From Mesostigma viride (lineage: Eukaryota; Streptophyta; Mesostigmatophyceae; Mesostigmatales; Mesostigmataceae), in contig RPFO01000667.1 in the NCBI GenBank assembly GCA_009746045.1, forward strand, positions 1,518,252 through 1,582,251: a DNA stretch of 64,000 nucleotides, written 5' to 3'. Each line of letters opens with the position of its first letter. Position 1 is the stretch's first letter. Positions 21,981 to 34,057 of this stretch are shown in pieces. Both the position numbers and the translations under genes were made by a program. Below the pieces are notes generated by a model. That model searched no databases and was not told where the DNA came from. It was given only the letters and a program-made list of their open reading frames with translations.

Positions 21981-24900
21981 TTAGACCCCACCCATCAATG
22001 AACCCAGTTCCGCGCACTCAGCCGTGAGCGCTCCCATGCCCAGGGACGTGGACAGCCTGGCCAGGGACGTGAGGGCCCCGCCCAGGGTTTCAATGCCACC
22101 CCCCGTCACAACGCCGCCCCCAAAATCCTCTCCACTGCACCCAGCTGCTCTGACCACCTGACCACTAGTGTCTACCTTATCCGGTACCTCGGGGTGATCC
22201 CTACTGGGGGCTGATAGCTGGGGACCATGAGCCCTTGCGTCCCCACGCTTTCCTTGGGCTGGGCCAGCCTCTAAGCGGCCGCGCTCGGAATGGGCACCGG
22301 AGGTGTCGGACGGAGGCATGCGATTGGTTGATTGGATGGTCGATGCATGACTGGACCTAGGCAACGCGGTGGCGGCGTGACTGGAACTAGGCATGGCGGT
22401 TGAGGCATGACAAGCGCTCGGCTCGGTGGCCCCGTGTGGCATCGAGGAATCCCTCCCACCATGGCGAGGATGCTCCACATGCACGGTTGATTCCCGTTGA
22501 CCCCTAGGGACGAACTCACTCTCCCATGCAGCCCGGCGCGCCTGCACCAACGGGCGCAGCCAATCACGGACCAGCAAGGCGCCGGCGGCTTCCAACGTGC
22601 CCCGCAAGTCCTCGGCATCCTCCTGTGGCCGCGCGAGTGCCAGCAGGTGGGCCAGGCAGCCGCTCAACGCCGCACGCAGGGCGGGGCGGTACTTGTATTC
22701 CGTGGGGTCCGGCCGCGCGTTGCTCGCCTCCAAGTCGGAGCCCCCAGTAGCGGGACTTGGGCCAGGCCGCGTGCTGTTTGCACCCGCACCGCTTGAGTCG
22801 GGACGGGGGCCAGTATGGGAGATGCTTGCATCGGGGCATTGTGGTTCGCTAACAGGAGTGATGACGGACATTTCTGTGCGTGCGCCAGCATCAGGGGGGC
22901 CACTCGCCTCATGGGGCTCGCTGCCGGCAGAAGCCACAGGCTCCCTACTGTCGGCCGCGAGCCCGCGTCCATGCGCCAGCCCGCCACCTGTACCATGCCC
23001 ATACCAGCCGCCGCTCGCAGACTCACTGCCACCACCCGCCCCGTGGCCGGAGTACTCGGCGACCACGGCTCGCGCGACCAGGGCTGTCACGGGGGCGAGC
23101 AGGGGCCCGAACGCCGCGCGGCTCGCGGGGTTGCACAGCGCGCCGGCCGCGTGGATGCGAATCTTGAAGTTGTCGGAGCGGGTCAGGAGGGAGGCGAGGG
23201 GGAGTAGCAGCCGGCGCGGATCGTGCTCCGAATTACCAATCTGGGGATTACTGGCGGTTGTTATCGGACTGCACCGGGGATGACAATGCCAAGGACTGCA
23301 TGAGCGATGACACTCACATGGCGGCTCGTGCGCTGGTCGATCGGGATCACCCTGGGACCTGTAATTCTCGCAGCAGCACTGGGCAGAGGTGTGGTGGTCG
23401 GGAGAACACTGGGGGTGATCATCCTCGGAACAGCGTTGGGAGGGATCATGGTCGTCAGGGGAGGAGCGCCTGCGGGGACGCTGCTGGCAACCGCCCTCCT
23501 GGTGGCCACCTCCCCCCTGGTGGCGGAACAATGGGAGCGACCCCAGCGTGGCGTTGCCCAGGATGCAGGCGACCGCATAGCAGGCGTTCCACTGGACCTT
23601 GGGCGTGCCCGTGGAGAGGGAGGCGTGGAGGGTGGACAGCAGGTCGCCCAGCCAGCTGGTGCCGGTGTTATGGTTGTTGCTGCTCTTGGTTCCGCTGCTG
23701 CTGCTGCTGCTGCTGCTACTGCCGTTGCTGTGGTTGCTCTGGCTGATGCTTTCAATATGGCTGCCACTCTCCATGCCATTGCTGCGGTCGCTGCTGCTGT
23801 TGTTGTTGCTTTCACTGCCGCTGCCGCTGCCCCTGTTGCAACTGCTGCTATTGCTGCTGCCGCTGATGCTGCAGTCAGGGCGGCCCCCCTTAATCACGGC
23901 ATCCCTGCCAGTGCCGCTTGCTGCGCCCTTGTCCACAGAGCCACCCTGTGCCGTCGCCAGCGAGGCACTACAACAAAACTCCCTGGAACGCCGCCCCTGG
24001 ATGGGTTCACCGTGGCTGGCGGTGGTTGGCGGTGGTTGCGCGTGGTTGGGGGTGGAAGAGAGGTGTGGCGTCCCTTCTCCTTCTTCCAAGTGTCGTGTCG
24101 GCGCGAACGAGGGGGCCGCCAAGAACCCTGGAGGGGGTTCCCTAGAGCCCTGGCCTTTGCTAGGCCTTGGGTAGGTGGTGGCTTGTGTGGGCTTGCTGCC
24201 AACAGCTAGCGTAAGCTGGCCGTTTGTTGAAGAAAGGGGCTGGTCGTTTGGTATAGAGAGGGGCTGGCCGCTTGGTATAGAGAGCGGGTGGCAGCTGGCC
24301 GGGAAGGAGGCCAAATCGGCCGGGAATGACCCAAAGTCGACGAACTTGGCCAAGTTGCCGAGCGCCCTCACCGCGTGCGCGCGCACCTTGTCGTTGTCGT
24401 CTGCTGCACGCAGCGCACAGGTGACGAGGGCAGAGAGCGCCCACGCGGGGACATAGCCGGGGGCGGCGGCAGCGGCGGGGGTGGTGACAGCAGCGCTGCC
24501 GTGGGGTGATGGCTGCAATCAGGGGAGGAAAGAATGGATGCATAAAGGGGAGATAAATAAATAAGTAGATAGATACATTTGCAGGTTGTCAAACAGGGGC
24601 CACACTAAACGACACTCGTGGTAGTTTAGCCTTGGCTTCTGGCTTTCGCCATATGTTCAGGGGTAAGAAGAGGGAGGGTGAAGACTGGCTGCATCCGGAG
24701 AAGGGGATGGGGTAGAGGAAGAGGGGGAAATAGGGACAGATAGGTACACAAAGGCGTTTGAACACGCCAAAGTTTCAATCTGCTATTACTTAATACTTAT
24801 AAAACGTCAATGAGACAACCAGCGCAGGCATGGCATTACTATACTACAGTGACCATAACATCAATGAGACAACCAGCGCAGGCCAGTACTCTGGAGAATC

Positions 24901-27900
24901 CGGACCATGGTAGCTCGAGCTCGAGCCTGCTGTTATCTTATCCGGGCTTGTCAACATCCTTATATAAACTTGCTTCTACTTATTCCAGTATCGTACCAAA
25001 CTATTTCCCTTGCTGTATACGTTCCGAGGTGGGAAGTGTGCATGACATGGGTTGGATGCAGAAACGCGCAAGGTGAGACAAAGCGCATCTCGATACTTAA
25101 AGCCCGCAGACATTGAGACGAGTCGTGAAGGTCAGGGTGTTGTGGGTATGCGACGTGATGGGCAGATGGGCTGACGGATGTGACGGACGTACAAACTTGC
25201 TCTCTCGTGGATAGCCAGGGGCGAGGCAAAACGGAGAATACTTCGTAGGAGACGGTAGCCGCTACTAGAAGACGTAGCACGCGGTGGAGACAGGACCCCC
25301 CACCCAAAAATAGATATCATAGGTACCCGTAGCGATGAAATGAGACAACCAGCTGGTCAATGCATCCATATTCATGATATAAGGCTCATCACCAATGCCC
25401 TACCCCAAGATAAGCCCCCCCCCCCAAAAAAAAGCGACGAGTAGCAATGCATCCATATTCATGATATAAGGCTCATCACCAATGCCCTACCCCAAGATGA
25501 GGCTGAAAAAAAAAAAAAAAAAAAAAGGGCTCAACCCCAAACACATGTCCCGAGATGACCACCCTGTGTCCACACCAGCCTGCGTCCACACCAGCCTGCA
25601 CACATGCCTACCCAGGGTGCATGCCTACCCAGCCTTAGTCGCCCTTCCACACTAAGGAAGCGCTGGCACCCGAAGCAAACAAGGGGTACCCTTGCCAAGT
25701 AGGCAAGTGGTGGCTGAACCTATTTCATGGATGTGGGTAAACTAGACTAGCGTGCATACATACTTTTTTAACCATACTGTTTTATACAGTATCTCATTAA
25801 TACTATACTACATATTACTACTATTACTACTATACTATTTCAAATAGTAGTATTAAAACTACCAACGAGTACCCAAACCTACAAATTTCATGGGAAGGGG
25901 TTTGCCTTGCAATGTCGTAGACTGTAGGTGTGCTATACATACTAAACCAACTTTAGTCAGTACTACTATTTAATTAGTAGTATTGCAGTACTATCTATCT
26001 TTAATAGACAGTCATACACAGACGGTGGGTATGTCACGGTGGACAGGTCCTCGATGCACACAGACTTTAGGGTTTAGGGTTCAGGGCTTAAGAGTTCAGG
26101 TATCAACAAACAGCCTGGCTAGTGCGCGCCGCCGGACACTGCACCTGAGCGTACTGCTCCCCCTCCTCCCCCAATGAAGTGCCGCATGCGCCGTGGCTGA
26201 GAGCGGAGAAGGCAGCGAAGGCATGAGAAGGTGCATGCTAATAATAGTAACATATTGATTATGAATCAGATGCGTGCGATTATACCTACACAGGCCCATG
26301 ACTACACATACACATACGCCATTCCTACACATGCCCATCATGTACCTGAGTGTGCCCCCCCGACCGCGGTCGCATGTGCTGGCATGCCCCGTGGCTGAGC
26401 GCCGAAAAGGTGTCGCACAGGTTGGCCAGCGCCCACGCGGCGCTCATGCGTACGTGCAGCGTGCGCTGTGTTGGGAGGGGGAGGGGAAGGGGAAGGGGAA
26501 GGGGAAGGGGAAGGGGAAGGGGAAGGGGAAGGGGAAGGGGAAGGGGAAGGGGAAGGGAAGGGAAGGGGAAGGGGAAGGGAAGGGGAAGGGGAAGGGAAGG
26601 GGAAGGGGAAGGGGAAGGGGAAGGGGAAGGGGAAGGGGAAGGGGAAGGGAAGGGGAAGGGGAAGGGGAAGAAGGGGAAGGGAAGGGGAAGGGGAAGGGAA
26701 GGGAAGGGGAAGGGGAAGGGGAAGGGAAGGGGAAGGGGAAGGGGAAGGGGAAGGGGAAGGGGAAGGGGAAGGGAAGGGGAAGGGAAGGGAAGGGGAAGGG
26801 GAAGGGGAAGGGGAAGGGGAAGGGGAAGGGAAGGGAAGGGGAAGGGGAAGGGAAGGGAAGGGGAAGGGGAAGGGGAAGGGGAAGGGAAGGGAAGGGGAAG
26901 GGAAGGGGAAGGGGAAGGGGAAGGGGAAGGGAAGGGGAAGGGAAGGGGAAGGGGAAGGGAAGGGGAAGGGAAGGGGAAGGGGAAGGGGAAGGGGAAGGGG
27001 AAGGGGAAGGGGAAGGGGAAGGGGAAGGGGAAGGGGAAGGGAAGGGGAGGGGAAGGGGAAGGGGAAGGGGAAGGGGAAGGGGAAGGGGAAGGGAAGGGGA
27101 AGGGGAAGGGGAAGGGGAAGGGGAAGGGGAAGGGAAGGGGAAGGGGAAGGGGAAGGGGAAGGGGAAGGGGAAGGGGAAGGGGAAGGGAAGGGGAAGGGAA
27201 GGGGAAGGGGAAGGGAAGGGAAGGGGAAGGGGAAGGGGAAGGGGAAGGGGAAGGGGAAGGGGAAGGGGAAGGGGAAGGGGAAGGGAAGGGGAAGGGAAGG
27301 GGAAGGGGAAGGGGAAGGGAAGGGGAAGGGGAAGGGGAAGGGGAAGGGGAAGGGGAAGGGGAAGGGAAGGGGAAGGGGAAGGGAAGGGGAAGGGAAGGGG
27401 AAGGGGAAGGGAAGGGGAAGGGAAGGGAAGGGGAAGGGGAAGGGAAGGGGAAGGGGAAGGGGAAGGGGAAGGGGAAGGGAAGGGGAAGGGGAAGGGAAGG
27501 GGAAGGGGAAGGGGAAGGGGAAGGGGAAGGGGAAGGGGAAGGGGAAGGGGAAGGGGAAGGGGAAGGGGAAGGGAAGGGGAAGGGAAGGGGAAGGGGAAGG
27601 GGAAGGGGAAGGGGAAGGGGAAGGGAAGGGAAGGGAAGGGGAAGGGGAAGGGGAAGGGAAGGGGAAGGGGAAGGGAAGGGAAGGGGAAGGGAAGGGGAAG
27701 GGAAGGGGAAGGGGAAGGGGAAGGGGAAGGGGAAGGGGAAGGGGAAGGGGAAGGGGAAGGGAAGGGGAAGGGAAGGGGAAGGGGAAGGGAAGGGGAAGGG
27801 GAAGGGAAGGGGAAGGGGAAGGGGAAGGGGAAGGGGAAGGGGAAGGGGAAGGGGAAGGGAAGGGGAAGGGAAGGGGAAGGGAAGGGGAAGGGAAGGGGAA

Positions 27901-30900
27901 GGGGAAGGGAAGGGGAAGGGGAAGGGGAAGGGGAAGGGGAAGGGGAAGGGGAAGGGGAAGGGGAAGGGAAGGGGAAGGGGAAGGGGAAGGGGAAGGGGAA
28001 GGGAAGGGAAGGGGAAGGGGAAGGGAAGGGGAAGGGGAAGGGGAAGGGGAAGGGAAGGGAAGGGAAGGGGAAGGGGAAGGGGGGGAAGGGGAAGGGGAAG
28101 GGGAAGGGGAAGGGAAGGGGAAGGGAAGGGGAAGGGAAGGGGAAGGGGAAGGGGAAGGGGAAGGGGAAGGGAAGGGGAAGGGGAAGGGAAGGGGAAGGGG
28201 AAGGGGAAGGGGAAGGGAAGGGGAAGGGAAGGGGAAGGGGAAGGGGAAGGGGAAGGGGAAGGGGAAGGGAAGGGGAAGGGGAAGGGGAAGGGAAGGGGAA
28301 GGGGAAGGGGAAGGGGAAGGGGAAGGGAAGGGAAGGGGAAGGGGAAGGGGAAGGGGAAGGGGAAGGGGAAGGGAAGGGGAAGGGGAAGGGAAGGGGAAGG
28401 GGAAGGGGAAGGGGAAGGGGAAGGGGAAGGGGAAGGGGAAGGGGAAGGGGAAGGGGAAGGGGAAGGGTAGATGCCGGCAATCACGTGGGGATTCATGAAC
28501 AGAAACAGGAGTAAGTGGGCACAATGAATATTTAGAAACTGGGCGCACACGGGCGAGTGCTCATGCGCACCATGAGCTCATGGAGCGTGTGCTGCCCCTC
28601 GGGGAATTTGCAACACAGCTTGTCGAAACAGGCGAAAACTTGATGTAAGCAAACGACGTGACGATGACAAGGCGACAGGACGACTGCTCACGCGCACATG
28701 GACTGCTTGATTGGTTGGTCCAGTACGTAACACGTGTCCAATGCATTTGTTCAGACCATGCCCACATGGACAAGCTCTGTCGTCTACCAACAAAGGCACT
28801 CTCTTCACTTGGCTCTTCCATTGGCTGGTCCATTAAGTACTACTCACACATCTCCAACGTAGTCTCATACCAATTAACAAGGCTCTTTCAGCTCCCAAGC
28901 ATGTGCTGGGTTGTGAACTATTCACCTCCGGAGAAACTACTTGTTGTTCATTATTAACGATTTCCTTTCGAAGAAACCATTTACGACAGAGTCCGAGGTA
29001 ATAACTGACCTAGTGAGTGAAGGCAGCCATGCAAAAGAGAAATACGAGGGCGCAAACTCAGAGAAAGGATCGACGGACAAAGAAGGGAAGCATGGGCAGC
29101 GAAAAAGTGAAAGAGCTGGAGGGAGAAGGCACGCCGAGGCTGAAGGCTAGCTTGACCTCGCTAAGACTGACTTAGCTTGGCTTGTAAGAAAAGAACTAGA
29201 TTGAAATCGGAGCATGCTAGCTTCGCAAGAGGACAACCTTTCACGTCACGCACGAAGGGTAACAGCATGGACCAAGGCTCATAGCATGCACCAAGGCTAA
29301 TAGCATGGACCAAGGCTCGCTGCTACATGACCTCCCCACGGAGGCATGTTATAATTTATAATTTAAGGCTCGTAGCATGCACCAAGGCTAATAGCATCCC
29401 CCAAGGCTCATAGCATCCCCCATTAGGCTCATAGCATGGACCAAGGCTCATAGAATGCGCCAAGGCTCTTAGCGTGCACCACCTCTCATACCACACAGCA
29501 ATGCTCATGACACACACTGGTCATAGCAAGCATGCACAAGCCATACCTGCTGCAGTGAGTTTGCCAGAATCGCTGTAACACCCCGCGTGGACTCCGCGTC
29601 CAGCAGCTCCGCAAAGGGAGGGCACACGAGCACCCCCAGCAGCCGGCACACCGCCGCCTGCACCGCCGCCGAGCCCCCAACACCCGCGCTGCTGTCCCCG
29701 GCAGTAGGCTCACTGCCGCCATGGATGCTGCTGGCATGCTGCCCCCCCTTAATGCCGTCATCCCCAGGAGGGCGAGACTGCAACGACGACGACGACGACG
29801 ATGCACCCCCGGCCTCGAGCCCGCCCCCATGGGGAGAACCAGACGGCAAGGTGACGAACTCCCCAGCCTCCAGCGCGGCTTGCAGGAACCACTGGCGCAC
29901 GTCACCTTGCAGGCCCGAAAATGCACGCCGGGGCACGAGCGCCATCACAAGCAGTGCAGCGGAGACGATGGCGGGGGACGTGCTGTGCGCCAGTGCGCAG
30001 GGAAGCACGCGTGTCGCTGCCACTGTCCACGCGTCCCTCAGCGCGGCAACCCCGTCGTCCTCTCGCGACTCACTTCCCATCATTTCGGTAATGCCATCAT
30101 CAAGGCCACACAAGACGGCTTCCTTGCCCATGTCAGCCCGCAAAGGCTGTGTGCTGACAGGGCACGCGCTACCACTTCTCACATCTGCCCCATCCGTCCC
30201 CGCACCTGCTCGTAGACCCCATCCCTGGGCGCCTCTGGAGGGCCGCCGCGCCTGGGCGAGGGAGGGCTCGGAACAGTTGACGTCGTTGACCGCGGGCCCC
30301 GCCAGCGATAATGCCACCATGTTACCATTACCGCCGCCGCCGCCATGACCACCATCGTCGTCGCCGCCGCCGCCCCCCCCCAGGTGTAGCGCGTCCCCAG
30401 TCCGTGCGCACTCGCCGAACAAGCGCAGCGCGTGGACCGCCAGCTTCTCTGCGACGCCGCCGGCACCGCCACCAAGTCCTGTCAGTGGGGAGTGGGCGTG
30501 GGCATGGGCTGGGGCAGGCGCAGCCGAGACGGCGGCGGCCGAGTCCAAGGAGCAGGCGCCTGCAGATGCCCCTCGCATCCCTGGCTGCATACAGCGTGAG
30601 GATGCCCGTTCGCCCTCCTCCCCGCCCCTCCCCCTGCCTCCCCCGCTCTCCCCCCTCCCCCCCTGCCTGGCTCCACACCCACCGTTGACCCCGTGAGGCA
30701 ACGCACCCGAACCAGATGCTTGGAGACCGGCCAAAGGAGAGACCAAACGAGAGGTCAAAGGGGAGAGACCGGCCAGCTGGTTGCCTTGCAAGGACATCGC
30801 GTACCCTCCGTCCTGCAAAGACATCGCCCCCCCCAAGCTTTGTGAGGCGATGGGAAGGCTCGGCTCACACGGTGGTTGCCTCGCAGAGCGATTGGAGGCG

Positions 30901-33457
30901 ACAACCCTAGGCCGCGCCTCGCCAGCTGGCAAGGGCGCGCCCGCGGCCCCCAGGAATGCCTCGGCCAGCATAAGTACCTGGGGGAGGTATGGCCGCATGA
31001 GCGGCTGTGCCGGCACGACGTTGACATCACTCAAATGCATCCGTACCACATCTGCGTCCCCCGACTGGCCCCCCCCCCCATCGCACCAGTATTGGCATCC
31101 CCGGCTTGTGTGCAGGCATCCCGGGCCTTTATTTCCATCCCCTCACCCGCACCAGCACTGGCCAATGTAACCATAGGTGCACTAGCTGAGGCCACACTAG
31201 CACCCACGCTCGCACTGGCCGTCGCCACCGCCTTGAGCGCCAGCAGTGACTCGAGCCGCAGCAGAGCGGGCTCCCCTTGTGCGGATGCCAGGCTAAGGAG
31301 GAATGGGACGAGGTAGGGGCCAGTATTGCCATCCTCGGTGCCGCCTACCGCACCACCCTCGACACTGCTGCTCTTGGGAATGCCAATCCCACTCCCGACA
31401 TGGCACATGGCGCCAGAGAGGCCGGCTGGTGACATCTCACCGCCCTTGGCATCGCCGCCCTTTGACAACATCTCGCCATCCTTGCCATGACCACCCTTGA
31501 GATCGCAATTCGACATCTCGACACCGCTTCTGGCGGCCGAGGGGCCACACACTGCCGTTCTGACAGGTGCCGTCGTGGCAGATGGCATGGTGATAGGTGT
31601 CATCGTGGCAGCTGCCGCCATCATGCCATCGCGCGTCCTCGTGATAGGTGTCAGCGCGGCGGAGGGAGTCGTGAGGGGTGCCAGCAGCGGGAGCACACGG
31701 GCCACCGCGCCCCGCGGCAGCGCCTCCACCGCCGCCGTCACGCACATGACCGCCGCCACACGACACGCAGCCAGGTCGTCCCATGCGTGGCTATTTATAG
31801 CACTACCAGCGTGGCCTTCCATAGCGGCGGGGTTACCATTGTCGCCGCCATGTTGGCCACCAAATCCTTCACCGCCAGAATTAGCATGGGGGCCAAGCCC
31901 TCCACCGCCAGCATTAGCGTGGGGGCCGAGCGCTCCACCGCAAGAATTAGCGCACAGCCAGGAGAACACCGCCCGCAACACGCTCGGCAGGAGGTCCTCG
32001 GGCAGCCGGTCGTAGGGGCACGCGCCGGCCAGGGTGGCCAGCGCGTGGAACGTCCCTGCCAGGCCTGGCCCAGCGACTGAGCCGGGGCCAAAGGCAGCCA
32101 GTGAGCCAGGGCCCATGCTTGAACTGGGGCCAGAGCCCGTGCTAAGACTGGGGCCGGGGCCCATGCCAAAAATGGGGCCAGGGCCTGTGCTGATGTTAGG
32201 GCCGTGGGCGTGGCCGGTGCATGGGGCACACCCTGGCTGGGGTTGCGTGGCGGCGAGCCCACCCTTGTGCTCGATGGCGGCGAGCAGGCCTCGGTGGAGC
32301 TGCACGCATGCCCAGCCGAGACGGTGGGAGAGCGCCGCGAAGGACTGGGCAGGGTCCCGTCCTACACCACCCGCCGCCCCTTTCCACGGAGCCACGGCCC
32401 CTTTCCATTGGGCGACCATGAGGTATTTCTTGGCAGGACGGTCCAGGGTGGCGGTCAGGGCGGCAGCGGCGGCGGCCCTCGTACGGGGGTCCGGGTCGTG
32501 GAGAAGGGGGGTGAGGAGGGAGGGGACGTAGGGGCGGGGCTGCAGGGGGTCCCCTCCCACCTGGGAGGGCAGCAGGAGTTCCCAGTGTGCGTGCAGGGAG
32601 CGCGGGTCGGCCTTGGCGAGCAGCGGGACCGTCTGGAGGGCCAGGATGCGGACACGTGTCAGACGGTCGCGGTCCCACAGGCCCGCGTCGCTGCAGCTGT
32701 CGCTGTCGCTCACATCCGAGTCGGACGTGGGCTGGGCGGGACCAGCGGGCTGAGACGGGCCGCCGGGCTGGGTATCGATGGCATGGGAGCTGGTAGGAGG
32801 ATTCAGCGGCTTCTCACGCTGGGAGCTGGCGCCGCCACGTCGGTGAGGAGGCCTGTACGGGGCCTTGGCGGTCGGTCCCGCGCCTGATGGCGGGGGCTGG
32901 GGTGAGGAAGAGGGGAGGGGGAACGCAGTGCTCCCGCGGACGATCGGCTCGGCCGCCATGGGCCCGGAATAGCAACCGTACACGAATAGCTTGTTTAACG
33001 CATGCAGCAGTCGACCTAGGGATGACATGCTGAATTTCGACCCGGGGGACAACGCGGAAGCGACCGCTCTGAGCACCGCATAGAGCAATTTCGCCATGGC
33101 CGGGTCCTCGGGTATGCGGTACCCTCGAGCGGGCACGCAGCAAATTGACTCAAGGACTGTCAGTGCGGTGTCAAAAACCCTGGCGGCCACAGCGTCCGCA
33201 CCTTGATCGCCCCTGTTCGCGCGTCCAGCATCCGCCATGGCGCGAAGGCACGCCCCACATGACTGAAACGCCGTGCATGCCAACGTAACGTTTCTGGTCC
33301 CCCGCCCGCGCAATTCGCCAACAGTGGCAGCGACAGGTAGAAGGACATCAATGTAATCCGATACCTGCGATGGCCGAAGAGATGAGCAGTTTCGCAGGGA
33401 CAATGAGATGGACTGCACACGCCTTCTATGCTCTTCGGATATGTGTGGAGAGTCCAT
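21981..33457 (-). CDS. HEATR6-like: HEATR6-like HEAT-repeat protein (four-exon model, about 2155 aa)
   Basis: Proposed exons are 33457-31147, 31051-29547, 26465-26346 and 24512-21981. All introns are GT-AG and the phases (1, 0, 0) agree. Blocks align in order with animal HEATR6: an acidic [11 protein letters not shown] followed by [17 protein letters not shown] and HAHWELLLP (DUF4042 region); [84 protein letters not shown]; and [15 protein letters not shown] near the end. HEAT repeats form alpha-solenoid scaffolds; the molecular role of HEATR6 is poorly known. The protein is nearly twice animal length because of Gly/Ser/His-rich inserts, some of which could be unrecognised introns. The third intron holds the 2-kb GGGGAA tract. 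Start ATG 33457 lies in GCCATGG. Confidence 0.82.
25357..25501. repeat. Direct duplication with expanded homopolymers
   Basis: A segment of about 55 bp (CAATGCATCC...CCCCAAGAT) occurs at 25357-25412 and again at 25446-25501. The first copy is followed by poly-C/poly-A, the second by about twenty A. Confidence 0.85.
26066..26086 (+). repeat. Interstitial telomere-type repeat
   Basis: TTTAGGG, TTTAGGG, TTCAGGG in tandem: three units of the plant/green-algal telomere motif inside HEATR6-like intron 3. Confidence 0.6.
26473..28467. repeat. 2-kb polypurine tract of GGGGAA and GGGAA units
   Basis: Nearly 2,000 bp of uninterrupted G/A on the plus strand, made of 6-mers GGGGAA mixed with 5-mers GGGAA and very few other variants (for example GAAGAAGG near 26668 and GGGGGG near 28081). 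All six frames are stop-poor, producing 670-750 codon phantom ORFs. On the sense strand of the HEATR6-like gene it is (CCCCTT/CCCTT)n, and it ends 7 bp before the splice acceptor at 26466-26467. Confidence 0.98.
28468..29546 (-). other. 5' part of the HEATR6-like repeat-bearing intron
   Basis: No exon recognised. It carries a series of degenerate CATAGCATG.ACCAAGGCT units at about 29270-29480 and, between them, a LINE 3' end: a hairpin at 29326-29348 (CATG/CATG, bulged A, CCTCC/GGAGG, loop CCAC) and an AATT tail. Confidence 0.6.
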
Positions 33458-34057
33458 GGCCAAATTAAATATAGACTCGATGCCTCATTACCGCATTTTC
33501 CAGTGCATGATTCCTGTCGCTGGTAATTTATCTAATCAGAGTATGACATGTAGGGAGGCCACCTTGTGCGACCCCCATATTAACTCGTTCTCGTAAAACC
33601 ATGCCATTTTATTAGTGATTACGTCCAAGGTCATTTTTGCAATGGAAAAAAATCACCCGCGAGGCAAAGATAGTTGAATGCTCGCAAATAGGCTGGGCGA
33701 CGGGGACTCGACACGTGTCGATCAACATGTGCCAGCATCATCAAGGCCGGGTTCCCAAGGTGCCAACTCTGCGAAAGCTTCGGATTGGTTCGTCGCCAAG
33801 CAGGATGGTCTGTTTGCGGCTGTGATTGGCCGCCGCGACCCTGTTGCACGTGGAAGCTGCAGTTTTGTGGGGTGTGCAGGTTCCAGAATGTTTCCCAGGC
33901 ATTTCCCGCGAGCGACCAGCTTGGCAAAATGCTTGTGTGTGCACACTGTCGACGTTGACAACCGCAACGTGAAGGGGAGCGAGCCGTCGGCAAGGCGACG
34001 ACACACTCACCATTTCACAATCTTTTAAGAGGAAAAAGAGAAGGGAGCGCGTCCATC
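33458..34057. promoter_or_regulatory. Divergent promoter between HEATR6-like and GRP94
   Basis: 600 bp between two head-to-head start codons. It contains a heat-shock-element-like array, TTCCAGAATGTTTC at 33881-33894 (TTC/GAA units at 5-bp spacing, the third unit one mismatch), about 165 bp before the GRP94 ATG. Two inverted CCAAT boxes (GATTGG near 33783 and 33823) and a CACGTGG near 33848 are also present. A stress-inducible GRP94 promoter is the inference. Confidence 0.5.

Larger units (their letters stand above)
24513..26345 (-). other. HEATR6-like intron 3 (1.8 kb): repeats
   Basis: Holds degenerate copies of a dispersed repeat beginning GAGACAACCAGCGCAGG (24815, 24865, partial 25340), a roughly 90-bp duplication (25357-25501) with poly-C/poly-A runs, CCAGCCTGCGTCCACA-type short repeats, and AT-rich ACTATTACT microsatellite DNA (25790-25990). 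No exon recognised. Confidence 0.6.

Noticed and set aside
23258-24209. Plus-strand ORFs of 160-300 codons at 23.2-24.2 kb
   Set aside because: Antisense shadows of the GC-rich last HEATR6-like exon.
26274-28550. 670-750 codon ORFs on both strands (Gly/Glu/Lys/Arg or Pro/Ser/Leu/Phe repeats)
   Set aside because: Produced by the GGGGAA/GGGAA array, which rarely forms stops in any frame; the sense-strand reading is intronic.
28561-28833. Extra HEATR6-like exon in the repeat-bearing intron
   Set aside because: Exons 31051-29547 and 26465-26346 already join in phase with continuous homology; this frame adds nothing recognisable.
33820-33860. Canonical ER stress element (CCAAT-N9-CCACG) upstream of GRP94
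   Set aside because: CCAAT and CCACG cores are present, but order and spacing do not fit the consensus.
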